Below, piece after piece: positions 18,200-26,953 of a stretch of 64,000 bases of DNA; within the stretch, counting starts at the first letter, position 1; every line of letters begins with the position of its first letter. The DNA lies in the NCBI RefSeq assembly GCF_026672545.1, contig NZ_JAPPRJ010000010.1, positions 1-64,000 on the forward strand. Direction: 5' to 3'. Made by a program: the position numbers and the translations under genes. The notes under the pieces are model-generated. The model saw only the letters and a list, made by a program, of their open reading frames with translations. It was not told where the DNA came from and made no database searches. This stretch comes from Rhizobium sp. SL86 (lineage in GTDB: Bacteria; Pseudomonadota; Alphaproteobacteria; Rhizobiales; Rhizobiaceae).

Positions 18200-20326
18200 T
18201 TATCGGCTTGTTCCAACCGGCGGTGCAATGGCCGCCCACGCTCCCCATCCTTTGCCATCATCGATTAGAGAAACCACAGTCTGACTGTTTCCAGAACAGG
18301 AATCGTGATCTCTAACTTTGATCCATGCCCAGCTGTGCGGTAGCAATTCATCGAGGTTTTTCACTTCAGCAAACCCCGCGTCATCATGCACCTCCAAACG
18401 AATTCCCTCGCTCGTAGGCCCACGCATGACACCAACGAAGGCGTCGCGGCAGCGTCCGTCTTCTTCGGGACGAAGAACGTAAGTGATAGAGCCGATGTTT
18501 TCATCCGATCCTTGCCATGTGGACAGCATTCCAGACATTTGAAGTGACTGGATGCCATGCAATACGCTCGGCAACACTGCCCCGCTTCTGTCGAAACTTT
18601 GCTGCAAATCGGCTTGGAGATTGATTGTCGGACCCGGCACTTGAGACTGGAAATAAAGTCTGGGCAGGGAGATCGGATCGCGTAACCTACAACCCTCACC
18701 GTTATCACGTAAAAGCACGACGGTAGTGATCTTACCGTCGCCTCGACCGTTGATCTGGACGGGGAGGTGGAACACATATGCACGGCTTGAGGTGAGGCCG
18801 CGCCAGCCCCTCCATTGAAGAGACGGGGGAGCAAAGCCGGTGACCTTGCCGTCCTCTGTGATGGCCAGCAACCAAGCCGTGTCCGACATGTCCGATTTTG
18901 CATCAATGGAACCGCTGATAGCCCATGAGTTCTGTTCGAGCCGTGTTGTTTCGCTGATCGACACACCCGTGCAAGTCGGAAGCCCCATCAATTCACTGGT
19001 TGAAGCAGCAACCGGAACGGCTAGACCATACTCCTCTGAGAAGATGTTGAGTCTGTGATCTTGGAGGTAATCCAAGGCTGGGCGTATAGCTGCAGGATCG
19101 GGGTAGAGTGCTTTTAGCGTTCTATCATTGCGCGCCCCCATTAGAACAAAATAGCTCGCCTGACGAAGGACATTGCTGCGATTTTCCAGCTGAACAATAT
19201 TATTGGTTCTGATGGAGGTCATCCCTGCGATCAGGATCCCCAGTACTCCGCAAGCGATCGCAGTTCGCCCGGCCCTTGCAGGAGGACCGATACGATAGAT
19301 CAGGCCAATCACGCAGCAGCAGAGAAGTAAATTCAATGCGGAATAACGGGAGGAAAGGGCTGCGACATCGCCGAGTTTGTACCTGCCATAGGTGACAGCA
19401 AACGCGCTCATGATCGGGAAGGCCCCGATCGCGACCAACGTGAGTGTTTGAGGATCTACTCTTGCCTTTACGAGTGGCGATATGAGCCCGTAGATAATCG
19501 CCAACAATGCAAAGGTTGCAAAGACGATTGTCCCATAGGCAGCGGCAAAGTCGTAGGAAGAGGAAAATGAACTTCCGAGAACGGCCAATAAGAATTTCAG
19601 GATGGCGAAGATGTGCGGTTTATCCAAGATGCTTGCCGCCTGAGCCCCGCTCCCTCCCTGCAGGAAGACCGCCATTGGCAGTACATAAGCAAGGCACACA
19701 AGCAGCGCCTTGCTCCAGGCAGCGCGATTGGCGACTAGAAGGATGACTTGCGATACGATGATGGCAATGCCGTTTCCCATAGATAGGATGGTCGCGGCCG
19801 TGGAGAGGAAAACGAAAATCAACGATCTGTTCAGCATGCCCGTCGACGTCAGGTATTGCTGTGTGGCTGAGCAGACGAAAATAGCAAACAGTGCCGTCAA
19901 ACCGAACTGTGTCTGAAAGCCGATTGTGAGGTTCTCCCACTGCGAGAGGGACAGCATGATCGCTGAAAATACGACAGACAGGAGCCAGAGCGATCCCCGG
20001 TCACCCCCTGTCGCAATCCTCGCCAGACAAAATCCGATAGCGGCCTGAAGTGCAACGATGACGCAGACTAGTGCAACATTGGAGTAATCGAATAGATAGT
20101 AGTCTATAAAGAAAAGTATTTTGCTGGTGAATATGATATGCTCGTTATGCTTATTAAAGAGGTAAGAAAGCGATGGGCCTCCGCCGTTTGCAATATGCTT
20201 GACCATTTCCCATTGGTCCCAATAATGGACCGGTGTCGTTGTGTAAGTGATTATGTAAATCGAGATAGAAATAAGAATGATCGCCGCAGCGAAAACCGTA
20301 GATATAGCCAATTTATTGAACATCAT
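18200..20326 (-). CDS. GT-C-like integral membrane protein, candidate arabinosyltransferase
   Basis: A 708-residue protein with an N-terminal membrane helix, then a short loop with YWDQWEMVKH (Asp37, Glu40) and NKHNEHI, followed by roughly ten more membrane segments to about residue 400 and a soluble C-terminal part of about 300 residues. Acidic residues in the first extracytoplasmic loop are the catalytic hallmark of GT-C enzymes, which use polyprenyl-phosphate sugars. Its start overlaps the stop of the GtrA-like gene by one base, inside the arabinose-donor operon. A role in transferring D-arabinofuranose from its polyprenyl carrier is therefore reasonable but unproven. Confidence 0.6.
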   Translation of the reverse strand: MMFNKLAISTVFAAAIILISISIYIITYTTTPVHYWDQWEMVKHIANGGGPSLSYLFNKHNEHIIFTSKILFFIDYYLFDYSNVALVCVIVALQAAIGFCLARIATGGDRGSLWLLSVVFSAIMLSLSQWENLTIGFQTQFGLTALFAIFVCSATQQYLTSTGMLNRSLIFVFLSTAATILSMGNGIAIIVSQVILLVANRAAWSKALLVCLAYVLPMAVFLQGGSGAQAASILDKPHIFAILKFLLAVLGSSFSSSYDFAAAYGTIVFATFALLAIIYGLISPLVKARVDPQTLTLVAIGAFPIMSAFAVTYGRYKLGDVAALSSRYSALNLLLCCCVIGLIYRIGPPARAGRTAIACGVLGILIAGMTSIRTNNIVQLENRSNVLRQASYFVLMGARNDRTLKALYPDPAAIRPALDYLQDHRLNIFSEEYGLAVPVAASTSELMGLPTCTGVSISETTRLEQNSWAISGSIDAKSDMSDTAWLLAITEDGKVTGFAPPSLQWRGWRGLTSSRAYVFHLPVQINGRGDGKITTVVLLRDNGEGCRLRDPISLPRLYFQSQVPGPTINLQADLQQSFDRSGAVLPSVLHGIQSLQMSGMLSTWQGSDENIGSITYVLRPEEDGRCRDAFVGVMRGPTSEGIRLEVHDDAGFAEVKNLDELLPHSWAWIKVRDHDSCSGNSQTVVSLIDDGKGWGAWAAIAPPVGTSR

Positions 20327-20745
20327 TATCTCGCACCCGCGAATGTGAAATACTTGTGCATGAAATAACTCGAGGCGATGGGGCTTAGAACGCCGATGAC
20401 GTGAGCCACAGTTTCAGCATGGAAGCTGAAACCGATCCACGGAAAAACAAAGCGGGCCAAGCCAAGGCTCACCGCCCAGACCTGGACAAGTGCCACCAGA
20501 TTGACGAGCCCAAAGCGCAGATATTCATGTTGTACACTCCGGCCGGATTTTTCGAAGACGAAGAGCTTCATCAAAATATAAGCCGTCGTCATCCCTATCA
20601 GATAGGCGATGACGATGGCCGCAGAGTAGTTGGTGAGCTGCGATAGTGCCATCCGCGAGAGGATGTTTGCTGCGGCCGCCAAGCCGCCCGATAGGGCAAA
20701 GCGGATGAAAGGCCTGTTCAGCAGGTCAGCAAGTTTGTCCATCAT
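20326..20745 (-). CDS. GtrA-like four-helix membrane protein
   Basis: A 139-residue protein with four predicted membrane helices, starting FIRFALSGGLAAAANILSRM, with the middle block IGMTTAYILMKLFVF and the closing SSYFMHKYFTF, all typical of the GtrA family. GtrA-like proteins are associated with moving polyprenyl-phosphate sugars across the membrane or recruiting their transferases; mycobacterial Rv3789 is such a protein next to dprE1/dprE2. Here it overlaps its upstream neighbour by four bases and its downstream neighbour by one, so co-translation with the arabinose genes is likely. Confidence 0.85.
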   Translation of the reverse strand: MMDKLADLLNRPFIRFALSGGLAAAANILSRMALSQLTNYSAAIVIAYLIGMTTAYILMKLFVFEKSGRSVQHEYLRFGLVNLVALVQVWAVSLGLARFVFPWIGFSFHAETVAHVIGVLSPIASSYFMHKYFTFAGAR

Positions 20746-22025
20746 CTGACAATCGCTTCAGCCATTTGACGGCCGTACCGGATACTTTCGGCGATCCCGC
20801 GGTCCTCGGGGTAATAATAGCAGGTATCGGCGACCTGGAGGCCTGCGATCGGTGTCTGGATTGGCGGAAGCTTTTCGTAGAAATTCGGCTCACAGACAGG
20901 CTGGGCGTATTTCAGGCGCCCGACTTTTGCCTCGATCAGATCGGCCTTCGTGATGGCGGGATTGACCTTGCGGATATAACCGAAGGCCTCATCGATGAAC
21001 TGCTCGTCGCTCCACTGCCATTTTGGTTGTGATGTCGGCATGTAATAGGGAACGTAGACCACCGTATCCTTGACCGGGCGCAGATTGGAAAACTCGATCA
21101 GGCCGGGAATGTCGATTGTCTCGTCAACAATGTTGACCCAGAAGTTTCGACTGACCGACCTCTTCAGTTTGAAGAGGAGGCAGACCACGCCAATGTTGCG
21201 GATCGCATCATATTTTGCTTTGGATTCAGCGGGAAGATCCGGAACCAGGGTCGATATAAAGGGGGTGGGAACGGTTGAAATGACCGCATCGGCGGGGAAG
21301 AACCGACCATTCGCCTGCACACCGGTCACACGTCCGTTTTCGGTTTCGACCTTTTGCGCCGGTGTCGACAGATGCAGCCTGCCGCCTTTGTCCGTGAAGG
21401 CCTTCACAAGAGCATCAACGAGGGTTTGTGATCCGCCGTCGATATAACCAAGTTCCTCCTGGAAAATCGACTTGCGCGAATTGCCTATGCGGCGCACCCG
21501 CGTTGCAATCCACGAGGCGGAAATATCATCGGCGAGTTCGTAAAACTTCAGATCCATCAACCGCTTCCAGAGGGTCTGATAGACCTCCTTGCCGGAGCCG
21601 CCCTCAAGCCATTCGCGCGCGGACTTGTGTTCGATCGATGCAAAGGACCGCGCCTTGGTCGTCAGGAACATTTGGATCCCGGTTCTCAGTTTCGCGATGA
21701 AGCTGAGATGCGGAAAGCGCAGCAGTGAAATCGGATCGCCCCAGGGATGGATGCGGTCCTTCATGAAATAGCCCATCGAGGTCGGTCGCCAGCGCATCCG
21801 GTCGCCGAGGCCCAATTCGCGCATCAAGGCAAAGGTCGGTTCGTCGGATTTGCAGACAAAATGATAGAAGCGTTCGATGGACAGGCCGCCAAAATCAAAA
21901 TGCGCGGCCATGCCGCCGGCAACCGCGTCCGCTTCGATCAGATCCACATCATGGCCGAGATTGATCGCCCGATGTGCGGCAGCAAGGCCCATGGCGCCCG
22001 CTCCGATGATGACGATACGGCTCAT
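20742..22025 (-). CDS. FAD-dependent amine-oxidase-like oxidoreductase
   Basis: A 427-residue protein with an N-terminal dinucleotide-binding fold, IVIIGAGAMGLAAAHRAINL, then GGMAAHFDFGGLSIERFYHF, a pattern shared by protoporphyrinogen-oxidase-like and UDP-galactopyranose-mutase-like flavoproteins. Other marks are YIDGGSQTLVDALVKAF, VISTVPTPFIS and, near the C-terminus, LQVADTCYYYPEDRGIAESI, the FAD-closing motif. The substrate is unknown. Being embedded between the epimerase and GtrA-like genes of the arabinose-donor operon, it probably modifies a sugar or polyprenyl-linked sugar. A 10-bp gap separates it from the epimerase gene. Confidence 0.78.
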   Translation of the reverse strand: MSRIVIIGAGAMGLAAAHRAINLGHDVDLIEADAVAGGMAAHFDFGGLSIERFYHFVCKSDEPTFALMRELGLGDRMRWRPTSMGYFMKDRIHPWGDPISLLRFPHLSFIAKLRTGIQMFLTTKARSFASIEHKSAREWLEGGSGKEVYQTLWKRLMDLKFYELADDISASWIATRVRRIGNSRKSIFQEELGYIDGGSQTLVDALVKAFTDKGGRLHLSTPAQKVETENGRVTGVQANGRFFPADAVISTVPTPFISTLVPDLPAESKAKYDAIRNIGVVCLLFKLKRSVSRNFWVNIVDETIDIPGLIEFSNLRPVKDTVVYVPYYMPTSQPKWQWSDEQFIDEAFGYIRKVNPAITKADLIEAKVGRLKYAQPVCEPNFYEKLPPIQTPIAGLQVADTCYYYPEDRGIAESIRYGRQMAEAIVR

Positions 22026-22035
22026 CGCTTATCTC

Positions 22036-22971
22036 CTAAAAGTCCAAGACGATGCTGCTGTAATGCGCATCGAGATAGGTTTCACGGATCGCCCCGCTCA
22101 GAGGGGTTGCGGTCACGCCAAAGATTGAAGGCCAGTCGATCACCGGGAAGGTTTCCGGTATCACCAGTGCCTCCAGCTGGTTGGTTGTGAACGGCGGATT
22201 GGCGCTGAATTTGCCGTAAACGAACAGCAACCACCAGAAAAGCTGATACGGGATATGAATGATCCGCGCGCGTGGTTTCACGGTCTGGTGGATCAGGCGA
22301 ATGAGGTCGCCGTAGTGGATCTGCTCGAGGCCGGAAATGTCATAGGTTCCCGTTTTCCGATTGTGGAGCGAGGAAATAATGATGGCAGCGAAGTCGCCCA
22401 CATACAGCGGCTGACGAATGAATTTGCCGTCGCCCGGGATCGGAAACGCGGGTGTGCGGTCCATGAAGCGGCGCAGCCATCCGAGATGCTTGCGATCGAA
22501 CCAGCCGAACATCAGCGTGGGACGCAAGACGACATGCGGAATGTCCGTCACCGTGTCGATGAACTTTTCCTGCGCCGTCTTCGAGCGCGTGTAGAAGTCA
22601 TCGGCTTTCGAGTTGACCACAGACGATGAGATATGGACGAAGTAGGGAGTGGCATGCCTGCGCATGGCCGTGACGATATTGTGTGTCGCCGTTACGTTGT
22701 TGTCGACGAATTCCTGCTCATCCAGACCGCCGATCTGTGCCTGATTGAGGAGAACCGCATCAGCGCCGGCAAAGACATCCATCCATGGACCTTCGACAGC
22801 AAGGTCAGCCTCAACGACCTGCACCTCGGGGTGGAGACGGCGCAGCAGGGCCGTGTTTGTCGGATGTTTGTCGATCCCGACAATGGTGATGCCTGGTTCG
22901 CCTTTCAGGCGTGCAATCACGTTCTGCCCGACGAGGCCGGCAGCACCAGTGACAATGATCTTTGTCATCAA
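22036..22971 (-). CDS. NAD-dependent epimerase/dehydratase family protein
   Basis: A 311-residue extended short-chain dehydrogenase. The coenzyme motif is IIVTGAAGLVGQNVIARL; the active-site triad appears as HISSSVVNSK and YTRSK. Two hydrophobic stretches near residues 225-240 (YQLFWWLLFVYGKF) suggest membrane association. It overlaps the DprE2-like gene by four bases (22968-22971), implying coupling. The substrate cannot be read from sequence; a nucleotide sugar or a polyprenyl-phosphate sugar are the candidates. Confidence 0.8.
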   Translation of the reverse strand: MMTKIIVTGAAGLVGQNVIARLKGEPGITIVGIDKHPTNTALLRRLHPEVQVVEADLAVEGPWMDVFAGADAVLLNQAQIGGLDEQEFVDNNVTATHNIVTAMRRHATPYFVHISSSVVNSKADDFYTRSKTAQEKFIDTVTDIPHVVLRPTLMFGWFDRKHLGWLRRFMDRTPAFPIPGDGKFIRQPLYVGDFAAIIISSLHNRKTGTYDISGLEQIHYGDLIRLIHQTVKPRARIIHIPYQLFWWLLFVYGKFSANPPFTTNQLEALVIPETFPVIDWPSIFGVTATPLSGAIRETYLDAHYSSIVLDF

Positions 22972-23705
22972 ATTTCCATCCGATTGAAAACGAAGCTCGG
23001 CAGATTACGGATGACGAGCATGATAACGCGCCAAAAGCCTGGAGCATAAGCGACCGGCCCGCCTTTGAAGGCTCGGCTATAGACGATCTTTGCCACCTGT
23101 TGCGGGGTTGCCCAGAGCGCACCGCTTCGGTTCATGCCTTCCGTCATCGGCGTGACGGTCGGACCGGGCTTGATGAGAACCGCGCGCGGCCCTTTGTCCG
23201 CAAAACGGTGAGCAATGCCTTCCACCAGGGCGGCAAGGCCGGCTTTTGCGGCACCATAGATGAAGTTGGCGCGACGACCACGATCACCGGCCACCGAACC
23301 GATGACAACCAGGCTGCCGCGGCCTTGTCTTTCCAGCATGTTCGCGGCCGCAAGGCTCCAGGCTGCGGCGGAATTGAAGTTCACGCGCAGGATTTCCTCA
23401 GCAGCGATGAGGTTATTTTCGGCGGCTCCCTGATCGCCCAAAATGCCATAGGCGAGAAGGACATGATCCATCCCTCCGATGCGAGCGGCAAAATCGGCGA
23501 GTTGCTGCTGTGCGTCTTCGGGTGCTGCAAGATCGCAGATTGCCGTTTCAACGCGCTCCGCCCCGCGGATTTTCAGATCGGCAGCCGTCTGCTGGAGTCG
23601 ATCCTGATCACGGCCGACAAGCAAGATGGTCGCGCCGTCTGCAGCATAAAGCCGTGCCGTCTCCGCAGCGATGGTAGACGTGGCGCCCAATACAATAAGT
23701 CGCAA
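22968..23705 (-). CDS. dprE2: DprE2-like decaprenylphosphoryl-keto-ribose reductase
   Basis: A 245-residue classical short-chain dehydrogenase. It has GATSTIA at residues 7-13 for NAD(P)H, the catalytic Ser in VVIGSVAGDRGR, and Tyr150/Lys154 in NFIYGAAKAGL. The RGRRANFIYGAAKAGL block is close to mycobacterial DprE2, which reduces the 2-keto intermediate made by DprE1 to give decaprenylphosphoryl-D-arabinose. The C-terminal hydrophobic tail (WRVIMLVIRNLPSFVF) is also a DprE2-like feature. The DprE1-like gene lies 11 bp upstream, which greatly strengthens the assignment. Confidence 0.82.
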   Translation of the reverse strand: MRLIVLGATSTIAAETARLYAADGATILLVGRDQDRLQQTAADLKIRGAERVETAICDLAAPEDAQQQLADFAARIGGMDHVLLAYGILGDQGAAENNLIAAEEILRVNFNSAAAWSLAAANMLERQGRGSLVVIGSVAGDRGRRANFIYGAAKAGLAALVEGIAHRFADKGPRAVLIKPGPTVTPMTEGMNRSGALWATPQQVAKIVYSRAFKGGPVAYAPGFWRVIMLVIRNLPSFVFNRMEI

Positions 23706-23716
23706 TGTGTTTCCCC

Positions 23717-25054
23717 TTAAGCCTGGGACACTCGTTTCCAGAAATGCGAATTGAAGCCCGCATCGACGTGTTTGGCAAAGTCTTGCCAGGCTGGATAGCC
23801 CGCCTGAAACATTTCAGCCGACATTCGACCATCCTTGGCGGGATAAAGACGCCCCCCTGCCTCGCGGACAATCGCATCCAGCCGCGCCATCAGCTTGAGG
23901 GTCACATCGCCATGGTTTGGGAAATCCAGCGCAAGCGTGGTGCCGGGAGATGGAAAGGACAGAAGGCCCGGTGACGGGACATGTCCGAAGGTTTTCAAAA
24001 CCGCCAGGAACGAACCCTGGCCGCTTGCCGAGATCGCCTTCAGCATGTCGCGCGTTGCGTCCTTTTGAACTGCGGGCGGGACAACGGACTGGTACTGATA
24101 CATGCCCTTTCGGCCATACATGCGGTTCCAGCGGCCAATGGAATCGAGCGGATAAAAGAATGGGTGAAGGCCGGTCCGCAACGGTCCGCTTTTCCGCTGA
24201 CCGTTCCAGAAGTACAGCGCGTTAAAGGCGCTGATGGAATACCGGTTCATGGCAAGACCGGGCAGGCTGACCGGCATGGTCAGGCGCGTATTGCCCTTGT
24301 CCGGCAAAGGCGAACCGGTGCTCGCATGATTGCCGCGGGTAAAGATACCCCGCCCCAGACGCTCGCCACTTGAAAGGCAATCGATCCAGGACACGGTGTA
24401 ATCGTAATCATCCTCGCTCTCCGTCGCCAGGGAGAAGAATTCATCGACATCGCCGAAGGGAATGTTTTCGGCGTCGATCATGGCGCTTTGGATAGGGATG
24501 AGCTCGATTTCAGCCCAGGTGATGATGCCGGTCAAACCGAGACCACCGATGGTCGCCTGAAAAAGTCCGGAAGCGTCATCCGGCGTCAGTTCCAGTTCCT
24601 GTCCATCAGACCGGACAAGGCCAAGACGGCGCACCCAGCAGCCGATCGTTCCATGGCGGTGATGGTTCTTCCCGTGAACATCATTGGCGATGGCACCACC
24701 GACCGTGACGAAACGTGTACCGGGCGTCACAGGCAGAAAAAATCCCTGCCGCACGATTACCTTCAAGATGGCATCAAATGACGTACCGGCTTCGACCCGC
24801 ATCAGCCGGGACGCCGGATCAAGGGCGATCATCCGGTCCAGTCCGGTCATGTCGATGAGACCGCCTTCGGGATTCAGGCCACTGTCTCCGTAGGATCGAC
24901 GCAATCCGGAGGCCAGGAGTACGTACCCTTCCTGACGTCCGGACAGGACGAGCCGTTGCAACTCGCTACGCCAGCCTGGACGCGCAACATTGTGAGGGGC
25001 CTGCAGCACACCACCCCAGGAGCGAACGGACTTTGAGGCCGAAAAACGGGTCAT
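23717..25054 (-). CDS. dprE1: DprE1-like decaprenylphosphoryl-ribose 2-oxidase
   Basis: A 445-residue FAD-linked oxidase of the VAO/GlcD type that would oxidise the 2-OH of polyprenyl-phosphoryl-ribose. It aligns by eye along its whole length with mycobacterial DprE1: LRRSYGDSGLN (52-62), VTPGTRFVTVGGAIANDVHG (109-128) then KNHH (129-132), GLGLTGIITWAEIE, PLDSIGRWNRMYG and GGRLYPAKDGR with the active-site Lys. The position equal to Mtb Cys387, the covalent benzothiazinone target, is Ala (about residue 375, TTLALDFP). It overlaps the HAD-UbiA gene by four bases. Confidence 0.88.
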   Translation of the reverse strand: MTRFSASKSVRSWGGVLQAPHNVARPGWRSELQRLVLSGRQEGYVLLASGLRRSYGDSGLNPEGGLIDMTGLDRMIALDPASRLMRVEAGTSFDAILKVIVRQGFFLPVTPGTRFVTVGGAIANDVHGKNHHRHGTIGCWVRRLGLVRSDGQELELTPDDASGLFQATIGGLGLTGIITWAEIELIPIQSAMIDAENIPFGDVDEFFSLATESEDDYDYTVSWIDCLSSGERLGRGIFTRGNHASTGSPLPDKGNTRLTMPVSLPGLAMNRYSISAFNALYFWNGQRKSGPLRTGLHPFFYPLDSIGRWNRMYGRKGMYQYQSVVPPAVQKDATRDMLKAISASGQGSFLAVLKTFGHVPSPGLLSFPSPGTTLALDFPNHGDVTLKLMARLDAIVREAGGRLYPAKDGRMSAEMFQAGYPAWQDFAKHVDAGFNSHFWKRVSQA

Positions 25055-26523
25055 AGGGCTGCCAGAAACAGGAGGGCAACAACCGCGCCCAGACCGATGC
25101 TGAACCGATCGCGGATTGCAAAGCTCACCGGATCATCATTCATCCGCCCGCGATGGGACAAAAGCCAGATCCGCCCGAGCCAAATCGACAGCACGAGCGG
25201 AATGACCGACAGGAACTGCGGTCGGCTATATTCATTGCCCGGGAGCATTTCCAGGAGAATGAAGATCATCAGCACCACGAGGGATGCCATGGCGGCACTG
25301 ATCCCGAGCGCAAGTGTCAATGGTGCATCCTCGACCTCATAACCGCGGCTCTTCAGGCTGGATGTGCCACTGGTCGAGGCGCGAACGATTTCGGTATGTC
25401 GCTTTGCGACTGCCAGAGAAAAGAAGAAAAACAGCGCGAAGGTCAGCAGCCAGGCCGGACGTGACTCGTTCAACAGGACCGTTCCCATGATCAGGCGCGT
25501 CGTGAAGAGCACGCCGATGATGAGAGTATCCAAAAGAGGCACGCGCTTCAGGCCGAGTGAATAGGCTCCCGTGATGACGAGATAGGCAAGAAGGGCGGTT
25601 GCAAATTCAAGTGACAGGAAAAGAGCGCAGACAAAACCGCCAAACAGCAGACTGCCCGCGAGCGTAAATCCCGCCTGAATGGAAAGCCGACCGCTGGCAA
25701 GGGCGCGGTGGCGCTTCGACCAATGCTGCCGATCGGCATTGAGATCCGCGATGTCATTCAAAAGATAGGTCGCCGAGGTCACGGCGAGCAGGCAGCAGAA
25801 GGCCAGAAGTGTTTCGAGAATAAGAGAAACATCCGTCCAGGCATGCGCGAGGATCAGCGGAACGAACATCAAGACGTTCTTGGTCCAGTGATGAACGCGG
25901 ATTGCCTTCATGAACTCTTTCGGCTTCAGCGGCGCCGTATGGAATTCCGCCAGAACCGGCCTGCCCAATTGACGCGCCTTGCGGGCGGTTTCCGGCTTGA
26001 CGCCGGCGAGAACGATACCACTGGATACGGCCCACACCGCAAGATCGACGGCATGATCTCCGACATAGATGAAGCCGTCGGGAAAACGGTCACGAAGATA
26101 GTCGGCCTTTGCTGACCCCTTCAGATTGGCACTCGCCGATCCTACGGCTGACGCAAAAATGCCGATCCGTTGGGCAATCTTGTCAACAACGGTCTGATCT
26201 GCGGCAGAGCACAGGTGCAACTCATGGCCTTCAGCCGCCTTTTCCCGGAGCCATTGGACCAGATCTTCGCGAAGTGGCAGCACCTGTTCGGTCAGATCCA
26301 CCTCCTTTGCGAGCGCCGCCTTCAGGGCGTGGCGTCCATTCCTGAGTTCCGGGAGCGTCCGAAAGAATGACGTCGGCTTCCGGAACAGTGCAATGGCCGC
26401 GGATTCATGCAGAGTGTCTGACAGCACGAGGGTGCCATCCAGATCAACTACGATGGGCAAGCTCGCAGACGCGGCTTCTGTCATGACCTGCACATTGCCT
26501 GAAGAGGATAAGGAGGCCGTCAT
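25051..26523 (-). CDS. HAD phosphatase-UbiA prenyltransferase fusion (DPPR synthase-like)
   Basis: A 490-residue two-domain protein. Residues 1-200 are a HAD phosphatase: VVDLDGTLVLSD (Asp27, Asp29), LHLCSAAD and the closing YVGDHAVDLAVW. Residues 205-490 are a polytopic UbiA-type prenyltransferase with the metal motif YLLNDIADLNADRQHW (about 252-267) and YSLGLKRVPLLDTLIIG. In mycobacteria UbiA (Rv3806c) joins phosphoribosyl pyrophosphate to decaprenyl phosphate, and a separate phosphatase then removes the 5-phosphate. The fusion could do both steps. It is the first gene of the operon; a likely promoter lies 56-83 bp upstream. Confidence 0.85.
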   Translation of the reverse strand: MTASLSSSGNVQVMTEAASASLPIVVDLDGTLVLSDTLHESAAIALFRKPTSFFRTLPELRNGRHALKAALAKEVDLTEQVLPLREDLVQWLREKAAEGHELHLCSAADQTVVDKIAQRIGIFASAVGSASANLKGSAKADYLRDRFPDGFIYVGDHAVDLAVWAVSSGIVLAGVKPETARKARQLGRPVLAEFHTAPLKPKEFMKAIRVHHWTKNVLMFVPLILAHAWTDVSLILETLLAFCCLLAVTSATYLLNDIADLNADRQHWSKRHRALASGRLSIQAGFTLAGSLLFGGFVCALFLSLEFATALLAYLVITGAYSLGLKRVPLLDTLIIGVLFTTRLIMGTVLLNESRPAWLLTFALFFFFSLAVAKRHTEIVRASTSGTSSLKSRGYEVEDAPLTLALGISAAMASLVVLMIFILLEMLPGNEYSRPQFLSVIPLVLSIWLGRIWLLSHRGRMNDDPVSFAIRDRFSIGLGAVVALLFLAAL

Positions 26524-26578
26524 TCCGATTCATTCCTTCCGCGAGCACCAAAGGCTTCACCAATCAAATTTGCAGACA

Positions 26579-26606
26579 CTTATAATGTCTCGGGAAGACA
26601 AGACAA
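26579..26606 (-). promoter_or_regulatory. Candidate sigma-70-type promoter of the arabinose-donor operon
   Basis: On the minus strand TTGTCT (26606-26601) is followed, after 16 bp, by TATAAG (26584-26579), a reasonable -35/-10 pair about 60 bp upstream of the HAD-UbiA start. It lies in the 430-bp divergent gap (26524-26953) between this operon and the giant glycosyltransferase gene. The rest of that gap has no gene and no other clear signal. Confidence 0.35.
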
Positions 26607-26953
26607 AACTGCCACCTCCCAAAAGAATGAACATCTGATTTTTGTCGTTGTGGTACATAATCCCCACACATGCAGAAATATGTGCCCTTGTCCCGTACAT
26701 CACGAGGAACGGATGACCGTCGGCAGTGCGGCAGCATTCTGCGAAGGTAAGCGTCTGGAGGTTTCGGCTGACATCAATGTCAACAAATTCGGACTATCCG
26801 AACTTCGGCAGGAAAAAATATAACGGATTGATCTCGCTCAGATATGAACGTTTTCCTAACGTAATTCTCGCATGAAACCGAGCTGTCTAGGATGGCTAAC
26901 GGCTTCAAATGTGCTAAGCCGACCGCAAGATCACTAGGCACTGAGAATAGCAT

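Noticed and set aside
26639-26665. Segment resembling one iteron (TTTTTGTCGTTGTGGTACAT)
   Set aside because: Similarity to the iterons is partial and single, needs a gap, and there is no second copy nearby; probably chance.
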